Below are positions 1-9,529 of a DNA stretch of 64,000 nucleotides, piece by piece (positions within the stretch are counted from its first letter, which is position 1; each line of letters opens with the position of its first letter). This stretch comes from Linum tenue (Eukaryota; Streptophyta; Magnoliopsida; Malpighiales; Linaceae), in NCBI GenBank assembly GCA_946122785.1, contig CAMGYJ010000002.1:38094495-38158494 (forward strand). Reading direction: 5' to 3'. Below the pieces are notes generated by a model that saw only the letters and a list, made by a program, of their open reading frames with translations, made no database searches and was not told the DNA's origin. The position numbers and the translations under genes were made by a program.

Positions 1-177
1 TCCTGGTTTACCTATGTTGAGCCAATTGTGGCCACGTCAAGAACATGTCCAAGTAACGAATTATGATTAAGCAAGATGAGATATGGATCATGTATAAGTT
101 TACCAAACAAGAGTGATTTGGTCTCATGGTCTATAACATAGTAATTAGGGCTCCCCATGCTATTACTCCGTTATGAT

Positions 178-349
178 ATGTTATGTCACACCCCTGATGT
201 GGTGTTGACCGTTGATTCATCATGAGATATGACCACACCCAGAGTGGTGTTGAGTCCGATATGACCACACCCATAGTGGTGTCAGGTCCGATATGACTAC
301 ACCGGCAGTGGTGGGTCCGATATGACCACATCTACGAGATGTTTGGTCC
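178..349 (+). repeat. ~31-bp tandem repeat
   Basis: About five imperfect units built on GATATGACCACACCC...GTGGTGT...GTCC, in phase at about 226, 258, 289 and 318, with a more diverged first unit at about 178. The repeat lies inside the presumed chromovirus-like LTR. No coding meaning is evident; the short peptide it can encode antisense is a by-product of the repeat. Confidence 0.75.
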
Positions 350-1088
350 GTATTCCCGGGAGAGTAATTAGCATGGGAGTAGCCAGGCGCCTATAAGTAA
401 AACATGATAAGATGCATATACATAAGTCAAGGTGGTTGAGTCTTTTGCCTATTGGGATGTCGGATGCCTGAGGTCTGATCCTGGTGCTTTGGCTTGTTTG
501 CTAGATGTGTGGTAGGGGGTATGCTCTGTTATGAACTCACGATGCTATGATTATCTCACTCAGCTATGAGCTGACCCTCTTTTATTCTTCTTCTCTGCTT
601 ATGCTATGTGTAAGCAGATCATCGTCATCAGCAGCAGTAGATAGTTGTATAGGTGGGAGCTGAGCAAGAGTTGAAGGCAAGATGAGGTATGGTCTTCAAC
701 TATTCTGTGCTTGGACGACTACTTGGGGTTTTGGCCAGTGATCCACACCTTTTTTGTAAAAAATGTTTTCAGAACATTTTCATGTGCATATTAGCTTTTG
801 ATGTAGTGTGAGATATCCACAAGTTTGGAAAGTTGATTATATGTGTATATGTGTGTGGTGGTGTAAGTTGTGATGATTATAGCATGTATCAGTATAGTAT
901 GCAGTTGTGTAACATGAAACTGGGACTATGGCTATGAAAAGCCAATGCGTATGGCAGTGAGTGTATATGTTTGTCTATGACTGCATGGATTTAGATGAAT
1001 TATTTTGCAGGATTAGATGGAAGAACTGTTAGCCCATTACGCGAGTAATTCATGTCGAAATTTTATTTGGGTAAATTTTGATAATTAA

Positions 1089-1165
1089 TGTAACACCCGA
1101 GATAAATTCCGCTGCAATTGTATGAACAATATGATTAGGTAATGCGTACAGGGTAGGGTGTTACA
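1089..1165. other. 77-bp segment with perfect 10-bp inverted ends
   Basis: Begins TGTAACACCC and ends GGGTGTTACA, a perfect 10-bp inverted repeat enclosing 57 bp. Either an internally deleted solo LTR or the terminal part of the larger LTR remnant to its left. It abuts the truncated LTR of element A without a gap. Confidence 0.5.
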
Positions 1166-1320
1166 ACCTTCGCTAAAGTTTCACCGCTAAATAATAAGAA
1201 CTCACGGAGTAGTCATCACACTTAGGACCCGAGTTGACATTAAAACCCAAACCCGCTATACTAAGCTTTAGGAGGTGGTTCCACTTGGCCATTTTCTAGA
1301 GTGACGGTAGGAGCGAGTCA
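1166..1320 (+). repeat. 5' LTR remnant of element A
   Basis: 155 bp matching the last part of the 3' LTR at about 8673-8829 (ACCTTCGCTAAAG... to ...GAGTCA) with a few substitutions. The rest of the LTR is missing and is replaced by the chromovirus-like LTR end at 1165. Confidence 0.9.
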
Positions 1321-1326
1321 AGTTTT

Positions 1327-1344
1327 TGGCGCCGTTGCCGGGGA
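1327..1344 (+). promoter_or_regulatory. Primer binding site, tRNA-Asp
   Basis: TGGCGCCGTTGCCGGGGA is the exact complement of the 3' end of plant tRNA-Asp including CCA, the primer commonly used by Athila and related Tat-lineage elements. It lies 6 bp inside the LTR end. Confidence 0.9.
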
Positions 1345-1467
1345 CGGCTAGGTTGTTGATGAAACGTGATTTCTGTTACTTTAGCATTTTCATTTTCCCA
1401 TTGACTGTTCGTTCTTTCCCACTTGTGCCTTCACGGGTTTGCTTGCTTGACTGTGTGCAGATAGTGC

Positions 1468-3083
1468 ATGACCCGTAGCCAGTCGGGAGGTTTACTGCCG
1501 TTGGATCCGGAGCTTGATCGCACCTGTCGCCAACTTAGGAGACAACAGCGAGCTAGACTGGCTTCGGAAGAGCGCATAGACGGCCACTTGAGCAGCGATT
1601 CTGAGGAAGAGTACGAGATGGAAGGTGAACACAACCCATCTCCAGGTTCCCCCGGTGAATCAGATCTTGGGGAACAACCCCATACCCCAGGCAGATGGGG
1701 TTCAGCATCCGCCACCGCCGCCGGGTCCCACCTTGGAGTACTACTACACTCCACGGGTCGCCGATATCCGCCCTGTCATCCTCTATCCGTCCATTCCAGC
1801 GGATAACTTCGAGATCAAGCCATGATGGATTCAACTCATTACATCCTCTATCCAGTTTCATGGCTTGAAGGATGAGGAGGCAATGGTGCATCTTTCCCGT
1901 TTCCTGCAGCTGACGAACGGGTTCATGATGAACGACGATGTCCCTTATGATACAATCCACCTTCACCTCTTACCCCATTCTCTGGCGGGGCATGCTAAGA
2001 GGTGGTTGGAGACCCAACCCCCATTGTCCATCACTTCTTGGGACGATTTGGCCAACAAGTTCGTGCACAGGTACTATCCGGCATCGAAGACTACAGAGAT
2101 ATAGCGAGAGATCACTCACTTCCGCCAGGAGCCAGACGAGTCACTTCGTGATGCATGGGAGCGGTACATGGGATTTTTCTGGCAGTGTCCCCATCATGGC
2201 TTTCAGTGATGCATTCATCGTGGGGAACTTCTACAATGCTCTCTCTCCGGAAAGCCAGAGGGTGATTGAGTCTCTATGCCTAGGATTGGATATTCTTACT
2301 AAGACTCCACCCGAACTGAACCAGATGATCATTACCTTGGCTGCCAGAGACCATTTGTTGGGGCAGAGCACCAGAGGCAGGAATTCCCGAGATCGAGGTT
2401 TGCATGCCATGGAGGCCAGGTCTGGGTTAGAGCGGGAGGTGGCTGAGTTAGTGCAGACATTGAAGCAGCCCAACAGTCTTATTCCGGGCAGAGGTTTGGC
2501 TGTACCTCCAATAGCTCAATGTCAGTGGTGTGAGAGCTCGAACCATCTGGTGGAGGACTGCCAGGCTATGCGGGAGTCTTCTACTCCCCAAGAGCAGTTG
2601 GACTTCATCGCCAATGCTCGGTGCCTTGATCCATACAATACATACAATGAGGGGAGGCAGCCTTACCAGGCTAGATAAAGGCTAGTTCCACAGCAGCAGC
2701 CTTACCAGCCTAGGCAGGGGCAGCCGTTCCAGCATCCCCAGCATCAGTATGCCCAGCCTCCAGCAGCTGCAGCTCCATATAATCAGATGACGGAGCTGAA
2801 AAGTATTTTGCAGGCATTCATGACCACCAGCCAGGCGAATTTCATGAGGATGGACCAGAACATAGCCTCACTGGAGGCAGGCCAGAGGAACCAAGGTGCT
2901 ATTTTGCAAGATCTACAGAATCAGATTGGTGGCATAGCTCGCCAAAATACTACTAGGGCACCGGGGACTCTACCTGCCACCACCATTCCTAACCCTCGTG
3001 AGCATCACCAGCACCAGCAGCTTGATGCCATCACTACCAAGAGTGGCAAGACCACATCTGCTGCTCCTGCCCAACCCAGGTAG
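1468..3083 (+). pseudogene. Athila-type Gag, broken
   Basis: Gag would form the particle that packages the retrotransposon RNA. The reading starts at ATG 1468 and shifts frame near 1625. It then meets a stop at 1823, a stop at about 2102, a frameshift near 2205 and a stop at about 2676. Between these breaks the capsid-type signature is clear: a stretch with HLHLLPHSLAGHAKRWLE, then WDDLANKFVHRYYP and FRQEPDESLRDAWERY, typical of the plant retrotransposon gag domain. A complete zinc knuckle CX2CX4HX4C follows at 2520-2561 (C, C, H and C all present). A Gln/Pro-rich linker and a short coiled-coil-like tail (2787-3083) end it. The breaks make it non-functional. Family assignment is firm; the clade name rests on the resemblance to Athila gag and on the downstream ORF1. 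Confidence 0.88.
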
Positions 3084-3226
3084 GACGAGCCACTACCTGC
3101 TTCAACACTTCCAGCTGATAATGCAGAAGGGGGATGGACAAAGAAGCACCTGCTCCCAAGCCACAGTCAGTGGTTAAGGAGCATGTACCCTAGCTTCCTT
3201 TCCCCACTTGCCTACATAAAGACAAG

Positions 3227-3823
3227 TTGGAGACTGAGTTTGCCAAGTTCATGGCAATGTTGAAGCAGGTCAACATCAACACGCCGTTCGTGGAGGCACT
3301 GTCGAAGATGCCCAAGTACGCCAAGTTCATGAAAGACCTCCTCACCAACAAGAAGAAACTTGGGGATCTTTTGACAGTGATGCTGAGCGAGGAGTGTTCT
3401 GCTATCCTGCAGAACAAGCTGCCCGAGAAGCGTAAAGACCCAGGGAGTTTCACTATCCCTCTTATTATTGGCAGCTTACATGTAGGAAAGTCCTTGGCGG
3501 ACCTAGGCGCTAGCATGAATGCCATGCCCTACAAATTTTTTAAAAAGCTAGACCTAGGTGAACCTAGAGCTACTAAGATGAGCATTCAGTTAGCTGACCG
3601 TTCCATTGTGCATCCTAGGGGTATCATTGAGGATCTGCTTGTTAATGTAGATGCATTCACATATCCTGTTGACTTTGTTATTCTGGATATAAATGAGGAT
3701 GTGGATGTACCTTTGATCTTGGGTAGACCATTTCTCGCCACCGCCAAGGCACTTATTGATGTGCATAGTGGTAAACTGATATTGCGTGCTGGGAATGAAC
3801 ATACTACTGTTTCTGTGTCTTAA
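3227..3823 (+). pseudogene. Athila-type aspartic protease segment
   Basis: About 198 codons remain open. The first 70 residues are the gag-protease linker seen in Athila polyproteins (FAKFMAMLKQVNINTPFVEAL, then a Lys-rich stretch). The retropepsin fold follows, with an active-site segment reading LADLGASMNAMP. The DLGAS variant replaces the classical D(T/S)GA and is usual in this lineage. The flap and C-terminal ILGRPFLATAKALID block is intact. A frameshift between about 3100 and 3220 separates it from gag. The frame stops at 3823, where RT should begin, so it is the last enzymatic domain left in element A. Start 3227 is only the first ATG in the open frame, not a real initiation site. Confidence 0.85.
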
Positions 3824-4267
3824 TTGGATCACTGTGATGTGGTTGCTATCACACCTATTCATGCTACTTCTGTCCAGGTACACGAGCTTGTCGTGTATCC
3901 TTCTGCATCTCTCATTTTGCAGGATCCCCCTCTCACTCCTTCGCCGCCACTCCCTCCAGCCTCACCTCCGAATAAAAAGATCAAGGAGGAGTGGCGGCCG
4001 AGGCCGTAGGTGGCTAAGCCCTCTCGAGAGAAAGGTGGCGACCACCATGAGCTGGTTCCACCTCCTACATCACGACAACCCTGGCCATCCGAGTACTCAC
4101 TCGCTTGCATCCTACCGGATGGCCAGGTCGAGCTGACCAATGCTGGTGGTCGCACCCGTCGAGTGCATGGCCACAACCTGAAGTTGTACCTCAAGAGCGA
4201 CGTGGATCCGCTCTTGGACGAACCTGTTCCTGCACCCCCTGGGTATCCACCATGGGCGTCCAGCTAA
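3824..4267 (+). pseudogene. Fused pol tail: integrase C-terminal remnant
   Basis: After the stop closing protease, the sequence keeps a Pro-rich stretch (to 4009), then an open frame 4010-4267. Within it, residues reading LPDGQVELTN...RRVHGHNLKLYLKS match the C-terminal end of Athila integrase (a short beta-rich block ending in G-H/Q-x-L-K-x-Y). RT, RNase H and the catalytic integrase core, several kilobases in a complete relative, are missing between protease and this tail. Immediately downstream is the conserved GCGCTTGTGGGGAGGCAAC segment (about 4281-4300) that also follows the coding region in elements B, C and D, which supports the placement. Confidence 0.7.
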
Positions 4268-4440
4268 AAGACGGTACATAAGCGCTTGTGGGGAGGCAAC
4301 TCCACCACAGTTTGCATTTCTTTTTCCCTTTTTCTGTGGTTTTTGTGTCGTGTTGAGTCAGTTGCATGTTTGTGTTGAAGTTCGGTCGTGGTTATGTCTC
4401 GTTTCGTGTTTTCGTGTAGGGGAGGTTGAAAATTTGGGAG

Positions 4441-4690
4441 AATGAGCATTTTGGCCGGTAGGGTAAATACCCGGTCGTGGCCAAAATACCCGACCAGGTA
4501 TTTTTGGCCCATGACCGGGACCCTTCCTGCCTTCCGGGGCGAAAAAGGGTAAATCCCCGACCTTGACCCAAAAATACCCGACCGGGTATTTTTGGCTCAA
4601 GGCCGGGGGTTCCGGCACATGAAAACGCGCCGTTTTCCAAAACCCCCGGTCGTGGACTCAAAATACCCGACCGGGGATTTTTGCTATTTA
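4441..4690 (+). promoter_or_regulatory. Internal palindromic cassette upstream of ORF1
   Basis: Dense repeats of a palindromic unit (ATACCCGACCGGGTATTTTT at two sites, plus CCCGGTCGTGG variants). The same unit fills 7670-7905 of the 3' LTR and about 53095-53300 of the related solo LTR. It is followed by a TATA-like TATTTAA near 4684 and a pyrimidine-rich leader into the ORF1 start at 5020. This is consistent with an internal promoter for ORF1 that re-uses an LTR module, but no transcript evidence is visible. Confidence 0.5.
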
Positions 4691-5019
4691 AGCAATTCCC
4701 CGGTCATGTTTCTCTCTATACCCTCATTTTTTCCAAATTTTCTCTCTCCTCCTCTCAAAAACCTCTGCCTTCTCTCCTCTTTGGCGACCGCCGGCCGCCA
4801 CAGCCGGCCACCCGCCGCCGCACGCCGGCTGCCCACCCGCAGCCCCGCCGGCCAGCCACCGCCTGCCGCCGCCTCCGTCGCCGGCCATTTTCCGGCGACC
4901 GTCCGGCGACTTTCCGGCGGTTTTTCCGGCGAGCCTCCCAGGCCATTTTATGCTCCTTTTCGCGTCCCTCACCCATTTCTTTGTGTCGCGTCTACAGTTC
5001 TACTTGTATTTGCAGGAGC

Positions 5020-6082
5020 ATGTCACTCGACCATCCGTTCGTGCAGGATCTGCGCCTGCACCCGGATTACGCGGACCAGTTCCGCAAGGTCACCCACGGG
5101 AGGCTGGTGCGCCACCACCATCTGGAGTGGGCCGTATTCGAGCAGCTCCACTGCATCCAGGAGCTCTCCACCGCCATCAGCCACCGGGATTGGCGGACAG
5201 TCCTGACCATCGAGGAGCCCACTTACACGGAGCTGGTGTGGGAATTCTACACTACTTTCCACTATCGCTCCAAGGCGCCTCGGGACTCCTACGCAGTCAC
5301 TTTCAGGCTTGGCGGCCACCCACGAGAGCTGACCATTGACGGGTTGGCCTATGCCATGGGGATTCAGTACCATCCCTTCTCGCGCCACGAGGTCGAGATC
5401 GCTAACCCGACATACTGGAACCAGGACGAGTTCTACCGTCGGATAGCCAGACGTGCCTATGGGTTCGACTACTTCGACCCCGGTCAGACTTCCGTCTCCA
5501 CCATCAGGCCGCAGTGGCACATCCTGAACCTGCTCATCACCCGCTCTATCGTTCCCAACGTCACCGGCTCGCACAAGATCCTGAAGCGGGTACTCTACGC
5601 CATGTACTCGATGAGGGACCTGGAGCACATGCTTCACCGGATCTCGATGAGGATGAGGAGGACGACGAATACACCGACAAGGAGGAGGATGATGATGTTG
5701 ATGATGATAGCGGGGCCATGGATTCTGATGAGCCAGAGCCCCCGCTCTCTCCACCAGGGGACCTTCAGCCACGACGGAGATCAGAGAGAGGCAAGTCCTC
5801 CTCAGGTCCTTCTGGCCCGTCGATGGACTTCTTTACGGAGCAGTTCCAGCAGATGGGGCTCCAGTTCCAGAAGCTCGGGCTTCAGAACCAGCAGCTCATG
5901 GACCATCAGGCCCGTCGATGGACTTCTTTACGGAGCAGTTCCAGCAGATGGAGCACCTGCTCCAGTCTTGTCACCCCCCAGAGGAGCACCGCTGGACCAC
6001 CCGGTGGGACCATTCCCCACCACCACCACCGACAGATGGGGTCGATGACCTCATGAACCAGATCGGCTTCACCGGGCTCTAG
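5020..6082 (+). pseudogene. Athila ORF1 / env-like protein, two frameshifts
   Basis: A gene downstream of pol, where Athila elements carry their extra (env-like) ORF. ATG 5020 follows TTTGCAGGAGC, which looks like a splice acceptor. The N-terminal half fits the ATHILA ORF-1 family: EPTYTELVWEFYTTF, then VTFRLGGHPRELTIDGLAYAMGI. One indel near 5638 moves the frame. The next segment is an acidic linker rich in Asp and Glu, followed by SPPGDLQPRRRS. A 95-bp tandem duplication (5814-5951) shifts the frame again; the last segment ends at TAG 6080-6082. Only two lesions in about 1 kb makes this the best preserved gene of element A. No signal peptide or clear membrane segment is visible, so an envelope role is not supported. 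Function unknown. Confidence 0.75.
5814..5951 (+). repeat. 95-bp tandem duplication inside ORF1
   Basis: The block GGCCCGTCGATGGACTTC... occurs at 5814-5858 and again from 5909, an offset of 95 bp. Since 95 is not a multiple of three, the duplication moves ORF1 into another frame, which then runs to TAG 6080-6082. Confidence 0.85.
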
Positions 6083-7476
6083 GAGGCTGTACTAGTGGCC
6101 GGTTCTATGTTGTTTTTGTTTCTGTCAGCGTGCAAACTGTCTTATGTGTCAGTTTCTCTTTCTTTCTTTTTATTTTGGATGATGTACTATTGGGATGACC
6201 ATTGGACCTAACGTATTGTGTGTGAGTTCTTTTGTTCCCTTTAGCTGTGTTTTGTCCTGACTGGTCCTCTCTCCAGTCCGCTTCACTCAGACTGGTCCTC
6301 GTACAGTCTCATGCAGTCCGTGCACACCGGTAACATCGTTCCCCTTATCTTTCCCTCTTCTCCATTGAGGGCAAAGTCGATCTTAAGTGTGGGGGGGATG
6401 GTTCTCTTTTGACTGCATTAGATCTGTTTGTGTGCTTGGAGCCTAGTCCACTGTCCAAATTTTTAAATTTGAGGTCTCCAAGTACGTGTTTCCATGCAAA
6501 TTGACTGCTCAGTATGCTTTGAATTGGCAGTCTCTATAGTAATGTGCAACCTAGGGAGGTAGTGTAGCACTATGGAGGATGTTGAAGTATAAGATTTTTC
6601 CTATCTAGCTCTCTGCTGTGCCAGTTGATTTTGTGAATTAGTGGAGCTAAGACCGTTGAATTCATGTGGTAATGTGGACTCTGTTTGGATTGTGTTATGG
6701 ACTCGTGTATCGAACAGGGTGCTCATATGAGAAATGAAAAGCAGTTGGTCCTCCATGTCGAAATCATCAAAATCTTAAACATGGGGTAAGCCCAACGTGT
6801 GGCACCGTTCATTGCACAAAATCGGGTTTTGGAGGAGATTTTAGTGATCCTTAGTGGGGTACTCCTACAAGGTGAAGCTAAGCTGTCTCTAGTACAAGTA
6901 AAACTTCCACCCATTGAACGGTTTGCCTACTCGAGGATGTGTTTTTAAGGGCACGGATAGAGCTTCCGACCCCCCTTAATTTCATTGACCCTCCACACGA
7001 GTTGAGGAAAAGGAGTTAAAAGAAGTACTCTGGCGAGCGCCAGGTGTACATAAATTGCTCTTGCTCGACTAATAAGGGTCAACCGTTCAAAAGACTGCAG
7101 TTGGAACCCCGCCAAATGAAAGGAAAAAAAAGAGAAAAAATGTAAATGAAAGTGAGAAAAAGGGGTTCCAACGGTGAAATGAAGTGAAAGAGCACCCCGG
7201 TACAACGAGTCCTTGGTTGTGAATGTTGCGAGTCCCTTTATCCATGAACTGACTGTCTTACTTCTACTTCTTCTCATGATCCTGGCTTGAGTCTAGAACT
7301 CGCATTGAGAGAGATAGGGGACGTCTTAGAAGACCAATTGACCTTGTAAGCTGCTTTATGATCTAGAAAATCCTCTACCGACGATCGAGGTTGTTTGTTG
7401 CTATAGAGGTCTAGAGAGCTACATTGGTTTGAGTTAGGTTTGCTTTGGGACAAGCAAACGATTAAGTGTGGGGGAA
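6083..7476 (+). other. 3' untranslated region of element A with two polypurine-like tracts
   Basis: Non-coding. A first TTAAGTGTGGGGGGGA tract lies at 6383-6398 and the true polypurine tract (AAGTGTGGGGGAA) at 7463-7476, directly before the 3' LTR. From about 6410 to the LTR the sequence is nearly identical to the reverse complement of element D (45547-46660), for example the stretch around 6600-6830 against 46196-46430. This ties gag-bearing A to the gag-less D family. Confidence 0.8.
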
Positions 7477-7478
7477 TT

Positions 7479-8829
7479 TGATAGACCATCGATTGCACAT
7501 GTTTTTACCAATATTCTTGAGCCGTTTAAGATGTTGATTCTCGTGTTTTAAGCCGATTTCATGCGAGGTTGTGCGTTTATGTCATATTTCAGGGCTTGAT
7601 GTTGGAATCGAGGCAAAGAAACGAGTTTCGGGTCGAAAGGAGCACGTTTGGGTCGAAGTGTGTTGGAGGAGCAAAATACCCGGCCATGAGCAGAAATACC
7701 CCGCCGGGTATTATTTGGAGCAGATCGAGGAATTGGCGTTTTGGAGGTTGAGAAGCAGAGGAGGCCCCGATCGTGAAGCTTAAATCCCCAGTCGGTGATT
7801 CCTGGCCTTGACAAGGTATTTTCCCCTGTCTCACGATGCTGCATTTTGAATATACCCGGTCGCCACCCAAAATACCCGACCGAGTATTCAGACCGGGGAT
7901 CGTGACCGACAACTTCTTAAGGGAAAAGAAGGGCAAAATTGAAGGGTTCCGAGTTTTAGAGAGAAAAAGCGATACCTAGAGAGAGAAAGTGACGAACCTG
8001 ATTCTGCAAGTGTCCTTGATCAATCTCCATCACCATTGGAGCCTGGCTTGAGCTTGGAGAAGATCTGATTGAGTGCCAGAAGGAGATTATCATCCTTCAT
8101 AGTATGATTTCCACATCTGAGCTAGATTTCCCATCTCTCTCTATGGATCTACTTTCCTATTCACCTGGGTATGAATAACTCTAGATTTGTATGTTAGGTT
8201 TGATTGTATGAACCCAGTACAGATTCTATGATTTGATTATATTCAATTGAGGTTTGAATTGTTGAATGGCATGAATCCTGATCAAATTCCTGTTATTTCT
8301 GCTTTGATCTTGAATGAGAATATCTGCCTAGGTTGATAGTGCATCCTTGATTGTAGGTAGTGAATTGACGACTTTAGTCGAGGAGTCAATTCACTATTCT
8401 GTACCGGATTTACTTCGGTAGTGGAGGTTTGGTTCGTTAGGGCCTCAATCTGTTTACTTCGGTGGAGGTTAGTCGCCCGCTGGGGACTCAGATTGAGAGG
8501 GTCTGGAGACCCTTAGTCGAGACTGCAGATTGTTTAAGAACCTCCCGCAGTATAACTATCATTGAAATTGAACTTGGTAAATTACAATCCGGCTTAACTG
8601 CAGTTTAGGGGAACCATATCCGGGTGACCTCTCTCGACTTGAAAACAAACTTTTTACCTGCTTTGCTTGTTTGGACCTTCGCTAAAGTTTCACCGCTAAA
8701 TAATAAGAACTCACGGAGTAGTCATCACACTTAGGACCCGGGTTGACATTAAAACCCAAACCCGCTATACTACGCTTTAGGAGGTGGTTCCACTTGGTCA
8801 TTTTCTAGAGTGACGGCAGGAGTGAGTCA
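7479..8829 (+). repeat. 3' LTR of element A
   Basis: Starts TGATAGACCATCG immediately after the polypurine tract and ends GAGTGAGTCA. It is 1351 bp, homologous over its length to the solo LTRs at 52152-53490 (minus) and 58644-60047 (plus). Positions 7670-7905 hold a GC-rich palindromic cassette (ATACCCGACCGAGTATT type). The downstream AGAGAGAAAGTGACGAACC block is conserved among the copies. Short ORFs in it are spurious. Confidence 0.9.
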
Positions 8830-9525
8830 ACAGGTCATATGCGATCTAGATGTCCTCTAAATTTTAGAGTTAAAGAAAAGGCACTTGTAGCATCATGAAG
8901 TTGTTTCAGCTCAGAAGAGGAAGAGGAAGTAACAAACCTTGCCTATATGGCTTTAGCTTCAAAGAGGAAGAGTGACTCCATGTCCTCCAGCAGTGATGAT
9001 CAGACATTTCTCGCCAACTACCAGGTAATAAATGACAGTGAGTCTGAAAAGGATGACCAGTTTAAACCAAATGTTGATTTTTTGCATGCTCTAGCAAACC
9101 TTCAAGATGAATGTAATAGGCTTAAGAGCAAATATTGCTTGCTCATGACAGATAATCAAGCTATGAAGAGAGAAATCAATACCCTTAACAAGACAATAAA
9201 CTTTCAAAATGAGTGTCAAGATAAACTGAATAAGCAAAATTTTGAACTAAAAGACGTGAATCAAAGGCTTACTCTGATGTGTAAGAATCAGCCTTGGAAA
9301 ACAACTCACAGGTATTCTGTCCTTGACAAAAATTGTCAAAAAGGATTGTAAACAATATGTAGATATCCTAATGAGCACTCTGCTACTAAAATTAATAGAA
9401 AGCACCCAGTTGTCTATACATGTTCTCACTGTAAAAGACAAGGTCGTCTGGTAAAATTCTTTTATGACTTAAGAGAACCAGTTGTGTATAAATCGTTCTG
9501 GGTACCTAAGTATACTAACTTATGA
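8830..9525 (+). pseudogene. SIRE-type Gag C-terminal part
   Basis: One frame reads through a run of Glu codons into VTNLAYMALASKRKSD (ATG at 8947 is internal to it), then a coiled-coil-like stretch of about 100 residues. It stops at about 9351, and a further frame at 9400-9525 carries a degraded zinc knuckle: CSHCK is present, but the His and last Cys positions are changed to Arg and Phe. An in-frame TGA near 8896 also breaks it. It keeps the C-terminal half of a nucleocapsid-type protein and cannot be functional. Confidence 0.75.
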
Positions 9526-9529
9526 TTGA

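Larger units (their letters stand above)
1..1165 (+). mobile_element. chromovirus-like (Ty3/gypsy) LTR remnant
   Basis: Non-coding sequence that ends in GGGTAGGGTGTTACA at 1165, exactly where a truncated Athila-type LTR begins. The TGTAACACCC...GGGTGTTACA ends are typical of plant chromovirus (Tekay/Del-type) LTRs. It includes a tandem repeat at 178-349 and simple TG-rich stretches near 840-870. No open reading frame of interest was found. The clade is inferred from end motifs only, and the left edge lies outside the window. Confidence 0.45.
1166..8829 (+). mobile_element. Element A: Athila-type Ty3/gypsy element lacking RT/RH
   Basis: Order: truncated 5' LTR (1166-1320), tRNA-Asp primer site (1327-1344), gag (1468-3083), protease (3227-3823), integrase tail (about 4117-4200), LTR-like cassette (4441-4690), Athila ORF1/env-like gene (5020-6082), long 3' untranslated region, polypurine tract (7463-7476) and full 3' LTR (7479-8829). 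RT, RNase H and the integrase core are absent, so the element cannot move without help. Gag-bearing, pol-deleted LTR elements are known as TR-GAGs; A fits that class but keeps protease and ORF1. The 5' LTR lacks roughly its first 1.2 kb, so no target duplication can be tested. Confidence 0.85.

Noticed and set aside
178..349. Short spaced repeats that might suggest a CRISPR array
   Set aside because: Units are contiguous and imperfect, without unique spacers, and the DNA is plant nuclear.
4681..5019. Open frame continuous with ORF1 upstream of ATG 5020
   Set aside because: Low-complexity Pro/Arg/Ala translation of a CCGCCGGCC-rich leader; the family resemblance begins only at 5020 after an acceptor-like TTTGCAG.
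5023..5772. 249-codon ORF opposite the ORF1 gene
   Set aside because: Antisense shadow of the GC-rich ORF1; His/Pro-rich product without family resemblance.
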